From NCBI GenBank assembly GCA_901456055.1, contig CABDWT010000016.1:682001-746000 (forward strand): 64,000 nucleotides of DNA. Reading direction: 5' to 3'. Shown here piece after piece: positions 7,961 to 16,308 of this stretch. Position 1 is the stretch's first letter, and every line of letters begins with the position of its first letter. Both the position numbers and the translations under genes were made by a program. The stretch comes from Phytobacter ursingii. GTDB lineage: Bacteria; Pseudomonadota; Gammaproteobacteria; Enterobacterales; Enterobacteriaceae. The notes beneath the pieces are model-generated. The model did not search any database. It was not told the origin of the DNA and saw only the letters and a list, made by a program, of their open reading frames with translations.

Positions 7961-9379
7961 ATGGCTTCTATGAGTAGTGATTCTGTAGTGTTACCGCGCG
8001 CACTACGTGATACCCGACGCATGAATTTGTTTGTTTCTATCTCGGCTGCTGTTGCGGGGCTGTTGTTTGGTCTGGATATCGGGGTGATTTCCGGTGCATT
8101 GCCCTTTATTTCCGAGCATTTTGCGCTTTCCAGCCGTTTACAGGAGTGGGTCGTCAGCAGCATGATGCTGGGCGCAGCGCTAGGTGCGCTTTTCAACGGG
8201 TGGTTATCATTTCGTCTAGGGCGTAAATACAGCCTGATGGCGGGCGCAATACTTTTTGTCGCAGGTTCACTTGGCTCTGCTTTTGCCCACAATGTTGAGG
8301 TGTTGTTGCTCTCCCGCGTGCTGCTGGGCGTTGCGGTCGGCATTGCCTCTTACACTGCACCACTTTATCTCTCTGAAATGGCGAGCGAAAATGTGCGTGG
8401 GAAGATGATCAGCATGTACCAGTTGATGGTCACCTTAGGCATTGTGCTGGCGTTCCTTTCCGATACTGCTTTCAGCTACAGTGGCAATTGGCGAGCCATG
8501 CTCGGTGTGCTGGCGCTGCCTGCGGTTGTCCTGATTATTCTGGTCGTGTTTCTGCCCAATAGCCCGCGCTGGCTGGCCCAAAAAGGGCGACACATTGAGG
8601 CAGAAGAGGTACTGCGTATGTTGCGTGATACCTCTGAAAAGGCGCGCGATGAACTGAACGAGATCCGCGAAAGTTTGAAGCTGACGCAGGGTGGTTTCCA
8701 GTTGTTCAAAGCTAATCGTAATGTGCGCAGAGCCGTGTACCTTGGCATGCTGTTGCAGGCGATGCAGCAATTCACGGGCATGAATATTATTATGTATTAC
8801 GCGCCACGCATTTTTAAAATGGCTGGATTTACAACCACTGAGCAGCAGATGATCGCCACCCTTGTGGTTGGGCTAACTTTTATGTTCGCCACGTTTATTG
8901 CGGTATTCACCGTCGATAAAGCCGGGCGTAAACCTGCGCTGAAAATCGGTTTTAGCGTGATGGCTATCGGCACGCTGATCCTCGGATACTGCCTCATGCA
9001 ATTCGATAACGGTTCGCCATCAAGCAGTCTTTCATGGCTTTCTGTCGGTATGACGATGATGTGTATTGCAGGGTATGCGATGAGCGCGGCACCGGTTGTA
9101 TGGATCCTGTGCTCTGAGATCCAGCCTTTAAAATGCCGTGATTTCGGCATTACCTGTTCAACCACCACAAACTGGGTATCGAACATGATTATCGGCGCAA
9201 CCTTCCTTACCCTGCTTGACGCGATTGGCGCGGCGGGTACGTTCTGGCTCTACACCGCACTCAATCTGGCTTTCATTGCATTAACGTTCTGGCTGATTCC
9301 GGAAACCAAAAATGTGACGCTGGAACATATTGAACGTCGTCTTATGACGGGTGAAAAACTGCGTAATATTGGGATGTAA
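7961..9379 (+). CDS. araE: Arabinose:H+ symporter of the AraE type
   Basis: Major facilitator sugar porter of 472 residues, the same length as E. coli AraE. Long stretches match AraE as I recall it, for example [56 protein letters not shown] and [16 protein letters not shown]. The sugar-porter signatures (RxGRK after TM2, PESPRWL-type [15 protein letters not shown] at the end) are present. The start is ATG 7961 preceded by GCAGGAAAA; a TTG five codons earlier is unlikely. It stands alone, away from the usual lysA-galR-araE neighbours of E. coli, and has its own CRP/AraC-type promoter. It could be a relocated or a second araE. Confidence 0.9.
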   Translation: MASMSSDSVVLPRALRDTRRMNLFVSISAAVAGLLFGLDIGVISGALPFISEHFALSSRLQEWVVSSMMLGAALGALFNGWLSFRLGRKYSLMAGAILFVAGSLGSAFAHNVEVLLLSRVLLGVAVGIASYTAPLYLSEMASENVRGKMISMYQLMVTLGIVLAFLSDTAFSYSGNWRAMLGVLALPAVVLIILVVFLPNSPRWLAQKGRHIEAEEVLRMLRDTSEKARDELNEIRESLKLTQGGFQLFKANRNVRRAVYLGMLLQAMQQFTGMNIIMYYAPRIFKMAGFTTTEQQMIATLVVGLTFMFATFIAVFTVDKAGRKPALKIGFSVMAIGTLILGYCLMQFDNGSPSSSLSWLSVGMTMMCIAGYAMSAAPVVWILCSEIQPLKCRDFGITCSTTTNWVSNMIIGATFLTLLDAIGAAGTFWLYTALNLAFIALTFWLIPETKNVTLEHIERRLMTGEKLRNIGM

Positions 9380-9416
9380 TTTATCGCGCGTAATTTATCC
9401 CGCATTGGTGAGCAGT

Positions 9417-9450
9417 AAAGCAGGTTAATTAATAAATTAGCCTGCTTTAA
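9417..9450. terminator. Bidirectional terminator between araE-type gene and tautomerase gene
   Basis: AAAGCAGG (9417-9424) and CCTGCTTT (9441-9448) form a perfect 8-bp stem, extended by partial TTAAT/ATTAG pairing, with A/T flanks on both sides. It separates convergent genes. Confidence 0.7.
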
Positions 9451-9485
9451 TCCAGAATCCTTACCGATACACTATCTTTGCTAAA

Positions 9486-9722
9486 TTATGGCCGCTGCGG
9501 TGAGCCAAATTTTGCAGCAATCATTTCCGATGTGGGTTGTATTCCCCCAAGACTCCACTGTTCCGGTTCATGCTCGTCAATTCGGACCCATACGGAACGG
9601 CGAAACTCGGGATCGCCTTTGCCCTCGATTTCGACAATAAGGTCAGTCATACGGCGCAGAAGTTCATTTTTTTGCGCCGGGCTCAAAATCCCTTTAATGG
9701 TTTGCACATTGACGAAGGGCAT
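9486..9722 (-). CDS. 4-oxalocrotonate tautomerase-family protein
   Basis: Small protein of 78 residues with the family N-terminus MPFVNVQTIKGILSPAQK; Pro-2, which becomes the catalytic N-terminal proline after Met removal, is present. The body (LLRRMTDLIVEIEGKGDPEF, RRSVWVRIDEHEPEQWSLGG) fits the beta-alpha-beta tautomerase fold and includes conserved arginines. It is divergent from an HxlR-type regulator 61 bp away, so regulation of this gene by that protein is likely. The physiological substrate is unknown. Confidence 0.85.
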   Translation of the reverse strand: MPFVNVQTIKGILSPAQKNELLRRMTDLIVEIEGKGDPEFRRSVWVRIDEHEPEQWSLGGIQPTSEMIAAKFGSPQRP

Positions 9723-9783
9723 TGTATTCTCCTGAAATAGCTGGGTATGAAAATCATACTTAGATTAAGGGGCAACTGAACAC

Positions 9784-10242
9784 ATGTCAAAAGATAATTC
9801 ATTACCGTACTTGTTACCTGAGCTTTGCGGGCTTGCCGCAGCAGCAGAACTACTTGGCGATCAATGGGTGTTGTTGATTCTGCGGGAAGCTTTTTACGGG
9901 ATAACGCGCTTTGAAACGATGCGTGAACATACAAGAATAACAAAACAGACACTGGCAAACCGATTAAAAAAAATGACTGAACTCGGTTTGCTGTGCAAAA
10001 TGCCCTATCAGGAAGAGGGGGCTCGTGAACGCTATGAATATGTTCTCACACCCAAAAGCCGATCTCTGGCACCGCTTCTTATTTCCCTGATGGAATGGGG
10101 GCATAAAAACATATTGCATGATGAGCCGCATATTTCTTTAATTAATAAAAGTACGGGAGACGTAGTTCATAGCGCATTTGTCTCAGCGAAGGGAGAGGTC
10201 GTTGATGCTAACAACCTCCAGATAGTGGCTTTTAAACGTTAA
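9784..10242 (+). CDS. HxlR-family transcriptional regulator
   Basis: Protein of 152 residues. The HxlR signature is clear: CGLAAAAELLGDQWVLLILR, then EAFYGITRFETMRE, TKQTLANRLKKMTELGLL and a wing with YEYVLTPKSRSLAPLL. The conserved N-terminal Cys (residue 15) is often redox or electrophile sensing in this family. The C-terminal 45 residues (DEPHISLINKSTGDVVHSA onward) form an extra strand-rich tail. Divergent from the tautomerase gene. Confidence 0.85.
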   Translation: MSKDNSLPYLLPELCGLAAAAELLGDQWVLLILREAFYGITRFETMREHTRITKQTLANRLKKMTELGLLCKMPYQEEGARERYEYVLTPKSRSLAPLLISLMEWGHKNILHDEPHISLINKSTGDVVHSAFVSAKGEVVDANNLQIVAFKR

Positions 10243-10301
10243 TTTCTCTCTTACGCTAATTTTCACGGGTTGTGCTACGCCAGTTTTCCTGGGCAGGATT
10301 T

Positions 10302-11210
10302 TCACAAACCGGCCTTGCTAATATAAGCCTGTAAGCCCGCGGCAAGAATATCGAATACCGTTTTACAGGCCTTGCTGTAGCGCAAGTCCTCATGCATCAC
10401 CAGCCAGGTGTCGAGATGAAATGCAAAGAAATCGGGCATCAATCTCTCTAGCGGAACGGGCAACCTGGCCAATTGAACCTGACACATCCCGATGCCCGCA
10501 CCTGCGCGGATAAGGTTCAATTGCGCCACATCGCTGTCAGTACGCACGGTAAAGCGTTCACGGCTTAACTGAGGATATTGTTTCAGGGCCTGTAAAATAA
10601 AGGGTGTCGTTTTATCAAAGCCCACAAGCGTATGGGTGAACAAGTCGTCAATGTTTTCCGGTGCGGTATGGCGTGCCAGATAGGACGATGAGGCATGCAG
10701 ACCAATTTCAATACTGCCTAACCGGCGCGCAATCAGTTGTTCCTGCACGGGTGTGGTCATGCGTACTGCAATATCCGCTTCCCGGTTCAATAAATCCTGC
10801 ATTCGGTTAGACAGCACCAGTTCAATGCTAAGTTGCGGATAATCTTCTTTAATTTGTGCAATCAGGGGCGGCAGCACTTCTGTGCCGATAATTTCGCTCG
10901 CAGAAACGCGAACCACCCCATGCAACCCGGCGGCGTGACTACCGAAGCTGGCGGCCGAACGTTCTATCATACTGGCCGTGTTTTCCATTGCTTGCGCATG
11001 GTCCTGAATCGCGACCGCCGCATCCGTAGCCTGCAGGCCAGTCTGAGAACGCGTAAACAAAACCAGACCAAGGGCGGATTCCAGCGCGGCCACATGGCGT
11101 CCTGCTGTGGGCTGGGTAATCGCCAGCAGACGGGCTGCCCCCGACAGGGAACCTTCTTTCATCACTGCGAGGAAGGTTCGATACCATTCCCATGGAATAT
11201 TTTGCTTCAT
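10302..11210 (-). CDS. LysR-family transcriptional regulator
   Basis: About 302 residues beginning MKQNIPWEWYRTFLAVMKEG; an alternative in-frame ATG lies 4 codons upstream at 11222. The HTH is SLSGAARLLAITQPTAGRHVAALESALG, followed by the linker helix and a substrate-binding domain (VVRVSASEIIGTEVLPPLIA, ADIAVRMTTPVQEQLIARRL). It is divergent from an NAD-dependent epimerase gene with a 94-bp gap and most likely regulates it. Ligand unknown. Confidence 0.85.
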   Translation of the reverse strand: MKQNIPWEWYRTFLAVMKEGSLSGAARLLAITQPTAGRHVAALESALGLVLFTRSQTGLQATDAAVAIQDHAQAMENTASMIERSAASFGSHAAGLHGVVRVSASEIIGTEVLPPLIAQIKEDYPQLSIELVLSNRMQDLLNREADIAVRMTTPVQEQLIARRLGSIEIGLHASSSYLARHTAPENIDDLFTHTLVGFDKTTPFILQALKQYPQLSRERFTVRTDSDVAQLNLIRAGAGIGMCQVQLARLPVPLERLMPDFFAFHLDTWLVMHEDLRYSKACKTVFDILAAGLQAYISKAGL

Positions 11211-11304
11211 ACAAAAATGCATACCTGCTGTCTGATGTCATGCAATTACATTTAGCCCGCGCAGACTTTACGATGTCAAGCAGACATCCAGCAAAGGCAA
11301 GAAA

Positions 11305-12288
11305 ATGAAAAGTAAAAACACGGTACTCATACTGGGCGCAACGGGTGGAATCGGCGGTGAAATCGCCCGTAAACTCATCCGCGAAAAATGGGACGTTCGT
11401 GCGTTGCGCCGCAATACGCCACAGAATGAAGAGCATGGGGATATAACGTGGATAAACGGTGATGCGCTGAATGCTGAGCAGGTCGCGGCTGCCGCGTCAG
11501 GGTGTAGCGTGATTGTTCATGCTGTTAATCCGCCGGGTTATCGAAACTGGGAACAACTGGTTTTGCCCATGTTACAGAATACTATCAATGCCGCAGAGCG
11601 AAATGACGCACTGATCGTTCTCCCGGGCACTGTTTATAACTACGGCCCGGATGCTTTCCCACTCTTGCGGGAAAATTCCCCTCAAAATCCTGTTACCCGA
11701 AAAGGGGCAATACGGGTGCAAATGGAGAAGGCACTGTTCGACTGGGCGCAGCGTGGCGGTAAGGTGCTGATTCTTCGCGCCGGTGACTTCTTTGGCCCTC
11801 AGGCAGGCAACAACTGGTTTTCGCAGGGATTGATCAAACCGGGGGAGCGCCCGCGGATAATTAAAAACCCAGGCAAAGCCGGGACAGGCCATCAGTGGGC
11901 CTATCTGCCGGATGTCGCCGAAACGCTGGTTGCGCTGTTAGCGCGTCGGGAGCAACTTGACCCTTTTACCTGTTTTCATATGCGAGGACACTGGGATGAA
12001 GATGGTACGGCGATGACCGGAGCCATACAGCGTGTCGCACAACGTGCGGGTGTTAACGCAAAAGTAAAATCTTTCCCCTGGTGGCTCATCACGGCGATGG
12101 CGCCTTTCAACGCCACTCTGCATGAAATGCTGGAGATGCGCTATTTGTGGGAACAGGCAATTCAGATGGACAATGCCAAACTGATCGACTTTTTAGGCCA
12201 TGAACCGCATACCCCGCTTATTGAGGCTGTGCAGAACACTTTAATCGGTCAGGGCTGCATTAATCAGGCGTTATTGCCGCATTCGTGA
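11305..12288 (+). CDS. NAD(P)-dependent epimerase/dehydratase-family protein
   Basis: Extended or atypical SDR of 327 residues. It has an N-terminal dinucleotide motif VLILGATGGIGGEIARKLI, an acidic second-strand region and a mid-domain VLPGTVYNYGPDAF, where YNYGP resembles nucleotide-sugar epimerases, but the usual YxxxK is not obvious. The C-terminal part (WAYLPDVAETLVALLARREQ, MRGHWDEDGTAMTGAI) fits NmrA/epimerase-like proteins. Divergent from the LysR gene upstream. Substrate unknown; a redox-sensing or sugar-modifying role are both possible. Confidence 0.8.
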   Translation: MKSKNTVLILGATGGIGGEIARKLIREKWDVRALRRNTPQNEEHGDITWINGDALNAEQVAAAASGCSVIVHAVNPPGYRNWEQLVLPMLQNTINAAERNDALIVLPGTVYNYGPDAFPLLRENSPQNPVTRKGAIRVQMEKALFDWAQRGGKVLILRAGDFFGPQAGNNWFSQGLIKPGERPRIIKNPGKAGTGHQWAYLPDVAETLVALLARREQLDPFTCFHMRGHWDEDGTAMTGAIQRVAQRAGVNAKVKSFPWWLITAMAPFNATLHEMLEMRYLWEQAIQMDNAKLIDFLGHEPHTPLIEAVQNTLIGQGCINQALLPHS

Positions 12289-12312
12289 GCGGTGCAGGGG
12301 GGACATTGAGTG

Positions 12313-12380
12313 CCGCTTCTGGTGCGCAGCGGCAAAGTCAGGCATAGCAGAGTCCGCTGCGAGCGCGGAGAGGAAGTTCA
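12313..12380. repeat. Dispersed intergenic repeat, copy B
   Basis: CCGCTTCTGGTGCGCAGCGG (12313-12332), then a GAGTCCGCTGCGAGCG arm about 20 bp later and AGAGGAAGTTC. Same layout as the copies at 12994 and 29256. Confidence 0.45.
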
Positions 12381-12390
12381 GCTGATTTTT

Positions 12391-12855
12391 TTACACGGTT
12401 AGTTTTCGAGTCGATTTTAATTCTTTCGCAGGAGAATGAGCCTGGCTCCGACCATAAACGACGGAAGAGTAACAGCGACCAGTATCATCAATTATCTGAC
12501 AACAGCACTGAAAAGGCTCACCTGATGTTGAGCATTCATGCAACTGCTCGTGTTTAGCATTTACGTTAAAGTCGATCGTAATGCGAGCCTCACTTACCCA
12601 AGTATCAGGAATTTGCTGCTTTGTTAACAAATGCTCGAGCATGTCTGAATAGTGGAGTACAACATAATTTATCAGGTTAGAGTGGGGAGCGTATTTAGGT
12701 GGAGTAAGATGAAACACCATTGTGGTGAGGTTGTTATTGATAGCCAATAACTTTAACTGACCAATAGTCCAGAATCCCTCGAAATCGTTGTTCCGACTCA
12801 CGAAGCTCTCATTAAGACCATTAACTATACCCCGTAACTCAGCCCTGCGTGCCAT
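12391..12855 (-). CDS. Hypothetical protein, conserved type without known function
   Basis: Protein of 154 residues beginning MARRAELRGIVNGLNESFVS. The N-terminal block RRAELRGIVNGLNESFVSRN followed by NDFEGFWTIGQLKLLA reminds me of uncharacterised proteins found in mobile or accessory regions of gammaproteobacteria (recall, not checked). The central part is hydrophobic-polar alternating, and the tail has a cysteine cluster (PFQCCCQIIDDTGRC). No signal peptide or membrane segment. It is flanked on both sides by copies of the dispersed repeat, consistent with an acquired cassette. Confidence 0.55.
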   Translation of the reverse strand: MARRAELRGIVNGLNESFVSRNNDFEGFWTIGQLKLLAINNNLTTMVFHLTPPKYAPHSNLINYVVLHYSDMLEHLLTKQQIPDTWVSEARITIDFNVNAKHEQLHECSTSGEPFQCCCQIIDDTGRCYSSVVYGRSQAHSPAKELKSTRKLTV

Positions 12856-13136
12856 TGTTATTCCCTGATTGCTTACTACAAATCATAATAGCAACTGTAC
12901 CCTCTACTGATACCCCGGGCCAATCTTGAGTGTGCTTTTCGTGATTCTTAACCGCCACTAAGTAATTGTTATGCCCGGCGCTTTACAACATCTGCTCCTG
13001 GCACAGAGCGGATGAACTAACTGAGTTGAAGGTCCGCTGTGAGCGAGGAGCGGACGTTAAGGAATTAACGCAGCCAATACACGCTTAGCGATGAAAATGA
13101 TCCTGCTTGAGTTTGCCGAAAACGATTTTAGATAAA
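12856..13136. other. Intergenic region with a dispersed repeat
   Basis: No gene seen. It holds repeat copy C (12994-13058); the terminator of the leftward redox operon lies at its right edge. Confidence 0.5.
12994..13058. repeat. Dispersed intergenic repeat, copy C (best preserved)
   Basis: CTCCTGGCACAGAGCGGAT (12994-13012), an 18-bp divider, then GGTCCGCTGTGAGCGAGGAG (13031-13050) and CGGACGTT. The second arm matches the reverse complement of 29256-29332 almost base for base (GGTCCGCAGTGAGCGAGGAG). Confidence 0.6.
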
Positions 13137-13156
13137 TACCGACCCGAAGGTCGGTA
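13137..13156 (-). terminator. Terminator of the leftward redox operon
   Basis: On the minus strand TACCGACC-TTCG-GGTCGGTA is an 8-bp perfect stem with an extra-stable UUCG loop, followed by TTTATCT. It is 20 bp past the aldo/keto reductase stop. Confidence 0.75.
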
Positions 13157-13176
13157 GTGATTGTCGTCAATCAATA

Positions 13177-14163
13177 TTACCAGGCGTAGGCTTCAGGAGC
13201 CTCTCCGCCCGGCCCGGGCCAGAGGGTATCCAGTTTTTTAAGCGTTTGCGCCGACAGTTTTACAGATAAGGCATTGAGATTCTGGCGAAGTTGTTCAACC
13301 GTCCGTGGTCCGCTGAGTACAGTAGTGACCACCGGATTTTGCAGTAACCAGGCGAGCGCGACGTCGGCCGGGGTTTCGCCAATCTCTTCACAGAGCGCTT
13401 CCCAGGCTTCCAGTTGTGGTCTCAAATGATTGATTCGTTCCTGCATATGGGGAGCAGCTCTGCGCCCTGCTGCCATTTTTTGCAATACACCACCCAGCAT
13501 CCCCATCCCGACCGGGCTCCAGGGGATCAGGCCAATGCCGTAATGACGCAGCGCCGGAATGACTTCCAGCTCAGCCGTGCGCTGGGTCAGATTGTACAGG
13601 CTCTGTTCTGATGCCAGTCCCAGCAAGTTGCGAGCGTCAGCCTTGCACTGTGCAGTCGCGATGTCCCAGCCGGCAAAGTTGCTGCTGCCCACGTAGCTGA
13701 TTTTACCCTCGCGGATCAGCTGTTCCATGGCCTGCCAGATTTCCTCCCAGGGAGTGTTCCGGTCGATATGGTGCATCTGGTAGAGGTCAATATGGTCTGT
13801 CTTCAGTCTTTTCAGACTGGCCTCACACGCCCGTCGGATATGGTAGGCGGACAGGTATTTGTCGTTCGGCCCCGTGTCCATCGGCTGGTAAACTTTCGTG
13901 GCCAGCACGATACGGTCACGCTGGCCGCTACGGGCCAGCCAGTTACCGATGATCTCTTCAGATGTGCCGTAACCCTTTGCCATATCCGGTGACTGAGGCC
14001 CGCCGTAAACGTCAGCGGTATCGAAAAAGTTAATCCCTGAATCCACGGCCTCATCCATAATCCTGAAGCTGGTCGGTTCATCCGTCAGTTCACCGAAGTT
14101 CATGGTCCCAAGACCGATGCGGCTCACCCGCAGGCCAGTTCGGCCCAGATGTTTGTAGTTCAT
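13177..14163 (-). CDS. Aldo/keto reductase
   Basis: NADPH-dependent carbonyl reductase of 328 residues with the (beta/alpha)8 AKR fold. The catalytic tetrad is visible: Asp and Tyr in NFFDTADVYGG, Lys in VLATKVYQP, His in YQMHHIDR. The cofactor region appears as TTVLSGPRTVEQLRQNLNAL. It resembles voltage-gated potassium channel beta-subunit or YghZ-like AKRs. It is the last gene of a leftward operon; the terminator lies immediately downstream, and the upstream hydrolase gene is 25 bp away. A role in detoxifying reactive carbonyls together with the YahK-type dehydrogenase is likely but inferred. Confidence 0.88.
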   Translation of the reverse strand: MNYKHLGRTGLRVSRIGLGTMNFGELTDEPTSFRIMDEAVDSGINFFDTADVYGGPQSPDMAKGYGTSEEIIGNWLARSGQRDRIVLATKVYQPMDTGPNDKYLSAYHIRRACEASLKRLKTDHIDLYQMHHIDRNTPWEEIWQAMEQLIREGKISYVGSSNFAGWDIATAQCKADARNLLGLASEQSLYNLTQRTAELEVIPALRHYGIGLIPWSPVGMGMLGGVLQKMAAGRRAAPHMQERINHLRPQLEAWEALCEEIGETPADVALAWLLQNPVVTTVLSGPRTVEQLRQNLNALSVKLSAQTLKKLDTLWPGPGGEAPEAYAW

Positions 14164-14188
14164 GTCACCTACTCCTTAACTGAACGCG

Positions 14189-15217
14189 TTATTTCAGGTT
14201 GTTACGGAAAAAGTCTGCCAACTTGCTAAAGGGGATAAGGTCGGTTCGATCGTATAAATCGACGTGTCCTGCGCCAGGTACGACATACAGCTCTTTAGGC
14301 TGACCGGCACGTTTGTAAGCGTCCTCGCTGAACTCTTTGGAGTGGGCCTGGTCGCCGGTAATAAACAGCATCGGACGCGGTGAAATGGTTTCAATATCGT
14401 TGAACGGGTAGAAGTTCATGAATTTGCCGATACTGCTCAGCATCGGTTTCGTCGTCAGTTCCTCTTTCTCACCTTGGGCGGTGTAGCCACCGCGCTCAGT
14501 ACGGTAGAAATCAAAGAACTCGCGCTGAATTTCCGGCGTGGAGGCGTCCAGTTTATTCACGGTGCCCGGAATGTACGCTGTCTCTCCCCCTTTGAATTCG
14601 GCAAACCGCTGCTCAATAGCCGACTGGATGAAAGCCTTGCGCTGCTCAATTGTCTGGGAATGGTTCAGTCCGTTTCGGAATGCCGATCCCATGTCATACA
14701 TGCTCACCGTAGCAATAGCTTTCATGCGCGGATCGATTTTGGCAGCACTGATAACAAAACTTCCGCTGCCGCAGATACCCAGCACGCCGATGTTTTTCGG
14801 GTCAACGAACGCCTGCGTGCTCAGGTAATCCACCGCTGCGCTAAAGTCATCCGTATAGATTTCCGGCGCGATCAGATGCCGGGGTTTACCTTCGCTTTCC
14901 CCCCAATAAGACAGATCGATAGCCAGCGTGACAAACCCCTGCTCAGCCAACTTCTGCGCATAAAGATTTGAGCTCTGTTCTTTGACCGCCCCCATCGGGT
15001 GGCCCACGACAATTGCCGGGTTTTTGGCGTTCTGATTGATTGTTTTCGGCATAAACAGATTGCCGACCACGTTCATTTGATACTGGTTTTTAAAGGTGAC
15101 TTTCTGCTGCGTCACCTTATCGCTTTTATAAAAGTTATCCGCACCTCTGGACATATCAGCAGCGGAGGTGGCAAAAGCGCTGAAAAGTAGTCCCAGGGCT
15201 AAGGTCAGTTTTCTCAT
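14189..15217 (-). CDS. Exported alpha/beta hydrolase with a Cys-type nucleophile elbow
   Basis: Protein of 342 residues with a Sec signal peptide (MRKLTLALGLLFSAFATSAA). The fold follows dienelactone-hydrolase-like enzymes: oxyanion region VVGHPMGAVKEQSS, the elbow LGICGSGSFVISA, an acidic residue in LFITGDQAHSKEF and the catalytic His in VPGAGHVDLYD. The elbow reads G-I-C-G-S rather than GxSxG, so Cys, as in dienelactone hydrolase, may be the nucleophile; the following Ser is an alternative. Second-to-last in the operon, 15 bp from the yahK-type stop. Periplasmic ester or lactone cleavage is a reasonable guess. Confidence 0.75.
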   Translation of the reverse strand: MRKLTLALGLLFSAFATSAADMSRGADNFYKSDKVTQQKVTFKNQYQMNVVGNLFMPKTINQNAKNPAIVVGHPMGAVKEQSSNLYAQKLAEQGFVTLAIDLSYWGESEGKPRHLIAPEIYTDDFSAAVDYLSTQAFVDPKNIGVLGICGSGSFVISAAKIDPRMKAIATVSMYDMGSAFRNGLNHSQTIEQRKAFIQSAIEQRFAEFKGGETAYIPGTVNKLDASTPEIQREFFDFYRTERGGYTAQGEKEELTTKPMLSSIGKFMNFYPFNDIETISPRPMLFITGDQAHSKEFSEDAYKRAGQPKELYVVPGAGHVDLYDRTDLIPFSKLADFFRNNLK

Positions 15218-15231
15218 CGTTAATTCTCCTG

Positions 15232-16281
15232 TCAGGAAGCCAGCGTGGCGTTATCAATGACAAAGCGGTAATGCACATCGCCTCTGAGCATGCGTTCGTA
15301 GGCTGCGTTAATCTCGTCGGCACGGATCAGCTCAATGTCGGCGACAATATTGTGTTCAGCACAGAAATCGAGCATCTCCTGTGTTTCAGGAATGCCGCCA
15401 ATCATCGAACCGGCAATAGCCCGACGCTTCATGATGAGGTTGAAGACTTCTGGCGAGTCGTGTGGTGTGGCAGGCGCGCCCACGAGGGTCATGGTGCCGT
15501 CGCGTTTCAGCAGGGCGGTGAACGCATCGAGATTATGCGGCGCTGCAACAGTATTCAGAATTAAATCAAAACTTTTGACATGGTTTTCCATCTCTCCTGC
15601 ATGGCGTGAAACCACCACTTCATCAGCCCCAAGCGCTCTGGCGGCTTCACGTTTGGACTCCGAGGTGGTGAAGGCCACAACGTGTGCCCCCATGGCATGA
15701 GCCAGTTTGATCCCCATATGCCCCAGCCCGCCGATGCCCACAACACCGACTTTCTTGCCGGGGCCGGCTTTCCAGTGGCGCAATGGCGAGTAAGTCGTGA
15801 TCCCTGCACAGAGTAAGGGGGCGACAGCGGCCAGTTGCGATTCCGGGTGACTGACGCGCAGAACATAGCGTTCATGCACCACAATCTGCTGCGCATATCC
15901 GCCCAGGGTATGACCCGGCGCATCTGGCGTCGGGAAGTTGTATGTCCCGGTCATATGGTCGCAGTAGTTCTCCAGCCCCTCTTCACAGTCGGTACAGTGT
16001 TTACAGCTGTCGACAATGCAGCCGACGCCCACCAGATCCCCGGCACGAAAGTCAGAGACGTGCTCGCCAACGGCCATCACGCGGCCGACAATTTCATGTC
16101 CTGGCACACAGGGGTACAGCGTTCCTGCCCACTCTGAACGTACCTGGTGGATATCTGAGTGACAGACACCGCAAAAGGCAATATCGATTTGAACATCATG
16201 CGCGCCAGGGGCGCGGCGGGTGATATCCATGGGTTCGAGCGGTGATGTGCCCGCACTGGCACCGTAAGCTTTAATGGTCAT
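15232..16281 (-). CDS. yahK: Zinc-dependent NADP alcohol/aldehyde reductase, YahK type
   Basis: Medium-chain dehydrogenase of 349 residues, the same length as E. coli YahK and close to it over its full length as recalled (CGVCHSDIHQVRSEWAGTLY, CIVDSCKHCTDCEEGLENYC, GIGGLGHMGIKLAHAMGAHV). Catalytic zinc ligands are Cys in CGVCHSD, His-Glu in PGHEIVG and Cys in LLCAGITT. The structural zinc lobe has four cysteines (CKHCTDCEEGLENYC). It reduces a broad range of aldehydes with NADPH. In E. coli yahK lies elsewhere, so its place in an operon with an aldo/keto reductase and a LysR regulator is notable. Confidence 0.88.
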   Translation of the reverse strand: MTIKAYGASAGTSPLEPMDITRRAPGAHDVQIDIAFCGVCHSDIHQVRSEWAGTLYPCVPGHEIVGRVMAVGEHVSDFRAGDLVGVGCIVDSCKHCTDCEEGLENYCDHMTGTYNFPTPDAPGHTLGGYAQQIVVHERYVLRVSHPESQLAAVAPLLCAGITTYSPLRHWKAGPGKKVGVVGIGGLGHMGIKLAHAMGAHVVAFTTSESKREAARALGADEVVVSRHAGEMENHVKSFDLILNTVAAPHNLDAFTALLKRDGTMTLVGAPATPHDSPEVFNLIMKRRAIAGSMIGGIPETQEMLDFCAEHNIVADIELIRADEINAAYERMLRGDVHYRFVIDNATLAS

Positions 16282-16308
16282 TACATAACTCCTGGTTTTT
16301 GAATGGTC

